DNA of 36,479 bases, from positions 116,237-152,715 of the forward strand of contig JAAUZU010000017.1 of the NCBI GenBank assembly GCA_014804445.1, in the 5' to 3' direction. Positions 33,839 to 36,479 of this stretch are shown here, piece after piece. A program made the translations under genes and the position numbers. This stretch comes from Lachnospiraceae bacterium. Lineage in GTDB: Bacteria > Bacillota > Clostridia > Lachnospirales > Lachnospiraceae. Position 1 is the first letter of the stretch. Every line of letters begins with the position of its first letter. The notes beneath the pieces are model-generated. The model worked only from the letters and a program-made list of their open reading frames with translations, was not told the origin of the DNA and made no database searches.

Positions 33839-35047
33839 ATGAACGCAGTAGGTATCGATGTTTCAAAAGGAAAAAGTATGGTTGCTATCATGCGGCCGTT
33901 CGGAGAAATTGTTTCCACACCTTTTGAAATCAAACACACAACCAGTGATATCAATTCACTTGTAGAACTCATCAAATCTGTTGAAGGTGAATCTCGAATC
34001 GTAATGGAGCATACAGGACGTTATTATGAAATCCTTGCCCATCAGCTTTCCAATGCAAACCTTTTCGTTAGTGCCATTAACCCAAAACTTATTAAGGACT
34101 TTGATAATGATTCCCTTCGTAAAGTCAAATCCGATAAAGCTGATGCCGTTAAGATTGCCCGATATGCACTTGACAAGTGGCAAAATCTCAAACAGTATAG
34201 TGTTATGGATGAATTACGTAATCAGCTTAAAACCATGAACCGTCAATTCGGCTTTTACATGAAACATAAGACGGCTATGAAGAATAATCTTATCGGTATC
34301 CTTGATCAAACCTATCCTGGTGTTAATGCTTACTTTGACAGTCCCGCCCGCAGTGACGGCAGCCAGAAATGGGTTGATTTTGCATCTTCATACTGGCATG
34401 TGGACTGTGTCCGTAAAATGTCCCTAAATGCCTTTATTGACCATTATCAAAACTGGTGCAAACGCAAGAAGTACAACTTCAGCCAGTCAAAGGCTGAAGA
34501 AATCTATGGAAAAGCAAAGGAGCTTGTTCCTGTACTTCCTAAGGATGACATTACAAAGCTTATCATCAGGCAAGCTGTTGACCAGCTTAATAGCGCCTCT
34601 ACAACAGTTGAGTCACTACGCACTCTCATGAATGAAACTGCTTCTAAGCTCCCTGAATATCCTATCGTTATGGCAATGAAAGGGGTCGGTTCTTCGCTTG
34701 GTCCTCAACTAATGGCTGAGATCGGTGACGTTTCTCGTTTTACTCATAAAGGTGCTATTACTGCATTTGCTGGCGTAGATCCTGGTGTTAATGAATCAGG
34801 AACCTACGAACAAAAAAGTGTGCCTACTTCAAAGCGTGGTTCTTCTGACCTTAGAAAAACCTTATTTCAGGTAATGGATGCTTTGATTAAAACAAAACCA
34901 CTGGATGACCCTGTATATCAGTTCTTAGACAAGAAGCGTGCGCAAGGTAAGCCTTACTACGTCTATATGACCGCAGGTGCCAACAAGTTTCTAAGAATCT
35001 ACTATGGACGAGTGAAAGAATATCTTGCATCTCTTCCAGAATCCTAA
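33839..35047 (+). CDS. IS110-family transposase (DEDD recombinase)
   Basis: 402 aa from ATG 33839, which follows AAGGAGTGACAAATTT; the in-frame ATG 33782 lacks a site and would lie in the RNA region. The N-terminal RuvC-like DEDD domain shows D7 (VGIDVSKG), E57 (VMEHTGRYYE), and D99 and D102 (SDKADAVKIARYA). A long helical linker (about 120-270) leads to the C-terminal Transposase_20 domain (MKGVGSSLGPQLMAEIGDVS, AFAGVDPGVNESG, TSKRGSSDLRKTLF), which supplies the serine. The frame is intact, so it may be active. Confidence 0.95.
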   Translation: MNAVGIDVSKGKSMVAIMRPFGEIVSTPFEIKHTTSDINSLVELIKSVEGESRIVMEHTGRYYEILAHQLSNANLFVSAINPKLIKDFDNDSLRKVKSDKADAVKIARYALDKWQNLKQYSVMDELRNQLKTMNRQFGFYMKHKTAMKNNLIGILDQTYPGVNAYFDSPARSDGSQKWVDFASSYWHVDCVRKMSLNAFIDHYQNWCKRKKYNFSQSKAEEIYGKAKELVPVLPKDDITKLIIRQAVDQLNSASTTVESLRTLMNETASKLPEYPIVMAMKGVGSSLGPQLMAEIGDVSRFTHKGAITAFAGVDPGVNESGTYEQKSVPTSKRGSSDLRKTLFQVMDALIKTKPLDDPVYQFLDKKRAQGKPYYVYMTAGANKFLRIYYGRVKEYLASLPES

Positions 35048-35065
35048 TGATCCACGTTAATTTTT

Positions 35066-35098
35066 AGACCAGCACGGGTGTGGTGGTCTTATTTTGTT
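35066..35098 (+). terminator. Terminator after the transposase gene
   Basis: Stem 35066-35071 (AGACCA) with 35084-35089 (TGGTCT), extended by CAC/GTG, followed by TTATTTTGTT, 18 nt after the stop codon. Confidence 0.7.
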
Positions 35099-35177
35099 AC
35101 CTAATTTTCAACCTGTATGAAATTTTCAACGTTCATCAATTTAGTCTTGACTTTTTATTTGCAGGCTTGTTTTCTTT

Positions 35178-35277
35178 CCATGCCCTCCGCGCGGCACGCA
35201 GGATAGGGAGAACCTGCGTCCGCTTACTATAAATAGAAGGGGGTATGCGGCGCCTGTGCGCCGCGCGGAAGGCATGG
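35178..35277 (+). repeat. Cloverleaf-like element, family 2, copy C
   Basis: The outer helix is 35178-35184 with 35271-35277 (CCATGCC / GGCATGG), a C-A mismatch, then 35186-35194 with 35261-35269 (TCCGCGCGG). Inside are three hairpins: 35196-35202 with 35213-35219 (ACGCAGG / CCTGCGT, loop ATAGGGAGAA); CCGC...GCGG, 35220-35223 with 35247-35250; and CGC-CTGT-GCG, 35251-35260. Copy D keeps the core almost unchanged but replaces the outer 7-bp helix by another paired sequence. An alternative GCGGCGC/GCGCCGC hairpin competes with the outer helix. The rest of the 35048-35355 spacer holds the IS right end and no gene. Confidence 0.78.
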
Positions 35278-35355
35278 GTGATAAAATATAAAATCTGTGT
35301 TACAATCTCCTTACAGGCTCCCGCCAGAGCCAAGTCAAAAGAAAGGGGATTTATT

Positions 35356-35532
35356 ATGACCGACAACGAAAAACGTGCACATGACATTGCCGTTTCCATG
35401 CTTCCTGTTATTTTTCAGCAAAAAATGTCTGAAATTGCTTCAGGAAAATTGGATAATAATGGCATAGAGCCCATGGACATCTATGACAGATGGTACCAAA
35501 AAGCTTTAGACCACTTCGAGAAGAATAACTAG
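35356..35532 (+). CDS. Small protein of unknown function, 58 aa
   Basis: ATG 35356 follows AAAGAAAGGGGATTTATT. The open frame reaches further upstream, but that part lies in the repeat element and has no site. The protein is soluble, charged and probably helical (MTDNEKRAHDIAVSML, DIYDRWYQKALDHFEKNN). I do not recognise a family. Its TAG stop (35530-35532) shares the CTAG with the TAG stop of the opposing gene, so the two converge with a 4-nt overlap. Confidence 0.75.
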   Translation: MTDNEKRAHDIAVSMLPVIFQQKMSEIASGKLDNNGIEPMDIYDRWYQKALDHFEKNN

Positions 35533-35645
35533 TTCATTTTTTCTTTTCCTATGTAGATATCTACATGTTTGGGCTTCAGGATTTCTTTTATTTCCTGAAG
35601 CTCCTTTCTGATTGCCATTAATTCCTGATATATCTTTTTCAGCAT
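35529..35645 (-). CDS. Tiny coiled-coil-like protein, 38 aa
   Basis: ATG 35645 follows GAAGGGGGAGTGTAA and overlaps the TGA of the upstream gene (ATGCTGA). The sequence (MLKKIYQELMAIRKELQEIK, then EILKPKHVDIYIG) has a heptad-like Leu/Ile pattern. The function is unknown. It is the last of three genes read together on the minus strand. Coupling and a good binding site argue that it is real despite its size. Confidence 0.62.
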   Translation of the reverse strand: MLKKIYQELMAIRKELQEIKEILKPKHVDIYIGKEKMN

Positions 35646-35866
35646 TTACACTCCCCCTTCCCTCTCCTATGGCTTGTCCGCCTCCGGAAGCCGCCGTTCT
35701 CCCACACCGCCCACACGCCGCACGCAATTCCTGCAACGATGAAAAGCAGCGCAGCCGCTATCCCATACTTATCTACCGGTTCCAGCTCCATCGTGCCGGC
35801 GAAACCTGCCGCACCGACAAGAATCAGCAGAAAACAGGCATAAGTTAATATTTTATGTAACTGCAT
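35639..35866 (-). CDS. Small membrane protein, 75 aa
   Basis: ATG 35866 follows ACGGAGGGACAAGCC. Two hydrophobic helices lie at about 5-24 and 34-55, followed by a basic tail with RRRTSHRRGKGECKC. I recognise no family. The layout is like small holin-like or toxin-like membrane proteins, but nothing in the sequence proves that. It is translationally coupled to the 38-aa gene. Confidence 0.75.
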   Translation of the reverse strand: MQLHKILTYACFLLILVGAAGFAGTMELEPVDKYGIAAALLFIVAGIACGVWAVWENGGFRRRTSHRRGKGECKC

Positions 35867-35889
35867 GGCTTGTCCCTCCGTTTACCGGA

Positions 35890-36030
35890 TTACTCCGGTT
35901 CTGTTGTTAGCACATTGTCCTTGATTATGATTACTTTCACGCCGTACTGGTCCTCAAACTGCCTGATTAATGCCTCTTTTGCCATTTTTTCTATTTCCGG
36001 CGTAAGCTCCGGCACTCCACCCTGATTCAT
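35890..36030 (-). CDS. Small acidic protein, 46 aa
   Basis: ATG 36030 follows AGAGGTGATTTCC and ends at TAA 35890-35892. The sequence starts MNQGGVPELTPEIEKMAKEA and continues IRQFEDQYGVKVIIIKDNVL; it looks like a helix followed by a beta strand. The family is unknown. It lies 23 nt upstream of the membrane protein gene in the same direction, so the three small genes probably form one transcript. Confidence 0.7.
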   Translation of the reverse strand: MNQGGVPELTPEIEKMAKEALIRQFEDQYGVKVIIIKDNVLTTEPE

Positions 36031-36091
36031 GGAAATCACCTCTGATATAGTTTATAAATACAATTTATGAATATCTGCATGTACAACTTGC

Positions 36092-36187
36092 CTGTACCCT
36101 CTGCGCGGCACGCAGGCTAGGGGAACCTGCGCGCTCTGGGCTAATAGGAATGTATTGCGGCACCTGTGCGCCGCGCGGAAGGTACAG
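36092..36187 (+). repeat. Cloverleaf-like element, family 2, copy D
   Basis: Same orientation and core as copy C. Outer helix 36092-36098 with 36181-36187 (CTGTACC / GGTACAG), the same C-A mismatch, then 36100-36108 with 36171-36179 (one G-U). Hairpin 36111-36116 with 36126-36131 (CGCAGG / CCTGCG, loop CTAGGGGAA). CGC/GCG, 36132-36134 with 36157-36159. CAC-CTGT-GCG at 36161-36170. The outer 7 bp differ from copy C on both sides yet pair. It lies between two minus-strand small genes. Confidence 0.78.
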
Positions 36188-36204
36188 TTGTCAAACTCAC
36201 TTAC

Positions 36205-36354
36205 TTATGTTTCCTGCAGTTCCTTCTTTTCGACTATTTTCTGTCTTGCTGCTAACAGATTTGCCCCGTGTAAAACTAAAATCAGGCTTGTTTCGTCCAG
36301 TTGATTTAGAATCTCTACCGTTTTTTCTATTTTCTTTTCTTTGTCATCTTTCAT
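36205..36354 (-). CDS. Small helical protein of unknown function, 49 aa
   Basis: The frame runs from ATG 36354 to TAA 36205-36207. It has a charged start (MKDDKEKKIEKTVEILNQLD), a short hydrophobic stretch (SLILVLHGANLLAARQK) and a basic/acidic end. Short proteins with this Asp-x-x-Ser-Leu pattern seem to be common in accessory regions of gut Clostridia, but I cannot name a family. The binding site is weak (CAAGAATTAAT), so the start is less certain than for its neighbours. The remaining 36355-36479 shows no gene. Confidence 0.6.
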   Translation of the reverse strand: MKDDKEKKIEKTVEILNQLDETSLILVLHGANLLAARQKIVEKKELQET

Positions 36355-36479
36355 ATTAATTCTTGTATGATGTTTACAGAAGCAAAAACACCATAACTTC
36401 CTTTCTTTTTAATATCGTGGTTCAATACAACTCAGATACTGTGGACTTTTGATTATTGACCTGTAGCTTGACTACTCAA

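Larger units (their letters stand above)
33590..35130 (+). mobile_element. IS110-family insertion sequence (ends approximate)
   Basis: A DEDD transposase gene is flanked by a long left non-coding end (about 250 nt) and a short right end (about 80 nt). IS110 elements lack terminal inverted repeats and usually make no clear target duplication, so the ends cannot be fixed from one copy. The left border lies somewhere in 33560-33605, and the right border in 35095-35150. Its plus orientation, different codon use and lack of ribosomal neighbours fit an acquired element. It lies between the SGNH-like gene and the small-gene cluster. Confidence 0.75.

Noticed and set aside
35178..36187. tRNA genes suggested by the cloverleaf shape
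   Set aside because: No T-loop GTTCRA, no CCA-end acceptor layout and an outer helix of 16 bp.

Overview
The window looks like chromosomal DNA of a low-to-mid GC Gram-positive Clostridia, most likely Lachnospiraceae. The evidence is AGGAGG-type ribosome binding sites, TTGACA/TATAAT promoters, the Firmicute order of the S10-spc-alpha ribosomal cluster with a KOW protein between map and infA, a zinc-binding adenylate kinase, the zinc form of S14, and the ecfA1-ecfA2-ecfT-truA-rplM-rpsI block. Family placement is inference. Almost everything is read from the minus strand, so the biological order runs from high to low coordinates.

Layout by coordinate. 1-2674: end of a locus with an ABC transporter permease (cut by the window edge), a NarL-type response regulator and its histidine kinase. 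2690-4355: a small defence-like island with one strong promoter, a 59-aa putative antitoxin, a zeta-toxin-like kinase and a DpnI-type endonuclease that should cut methylated GATC. 4356-5500: rplM-rpsI with its own consensus promoter and a structured leader. 5518-11437: ecfA1-ecfA2-ecfT-truA, followed by a large solute-binding lipoprotein gene. 11442-15050: genes inserted between the ecf block and rplQ, namely a plus-strand M15 D,D-carboxypeptidase, a chemotaxis receptor, and a 0.7 kb GC-rich spacer carrying two large hairpin elements. 15088-32115: the ribosomal cluster, split by internal promoters before rpmJ and before adk and by a terminator after secY. 32116-32413: rpsJ leader and promoter. 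32484-33539: a membrane-anchored SGNH-like protein. About 33590-35130: an IS110-family element with a candidate bridge RNA region. 35178-36354: a cluster of tiny genes flanked by two copies of a cloverleaf-like repeat.

The most unusual content is non-coding. Three independent families of intergenic repeats keep their single-stranded sequence or architecture while their helices change on both sides (paired substitutions), which is what selection on a folded RNA or DNA would produce. Family 1: 14503-14636 and 14831-14965. Family 2: 35178-35277 and 36092-36187. Family 3: three copies immediately after ribosomal protein stop codons at 17525-17613, 24560-24646 and 25169-25255. The rpmJ-rpsM spacer also has two long crossing helices, suggesting a pseudoknot analogous to the S4-bound alpha operon leader of E. 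coli. Nothing was searched or folded by computer; all structures were paired by eye.
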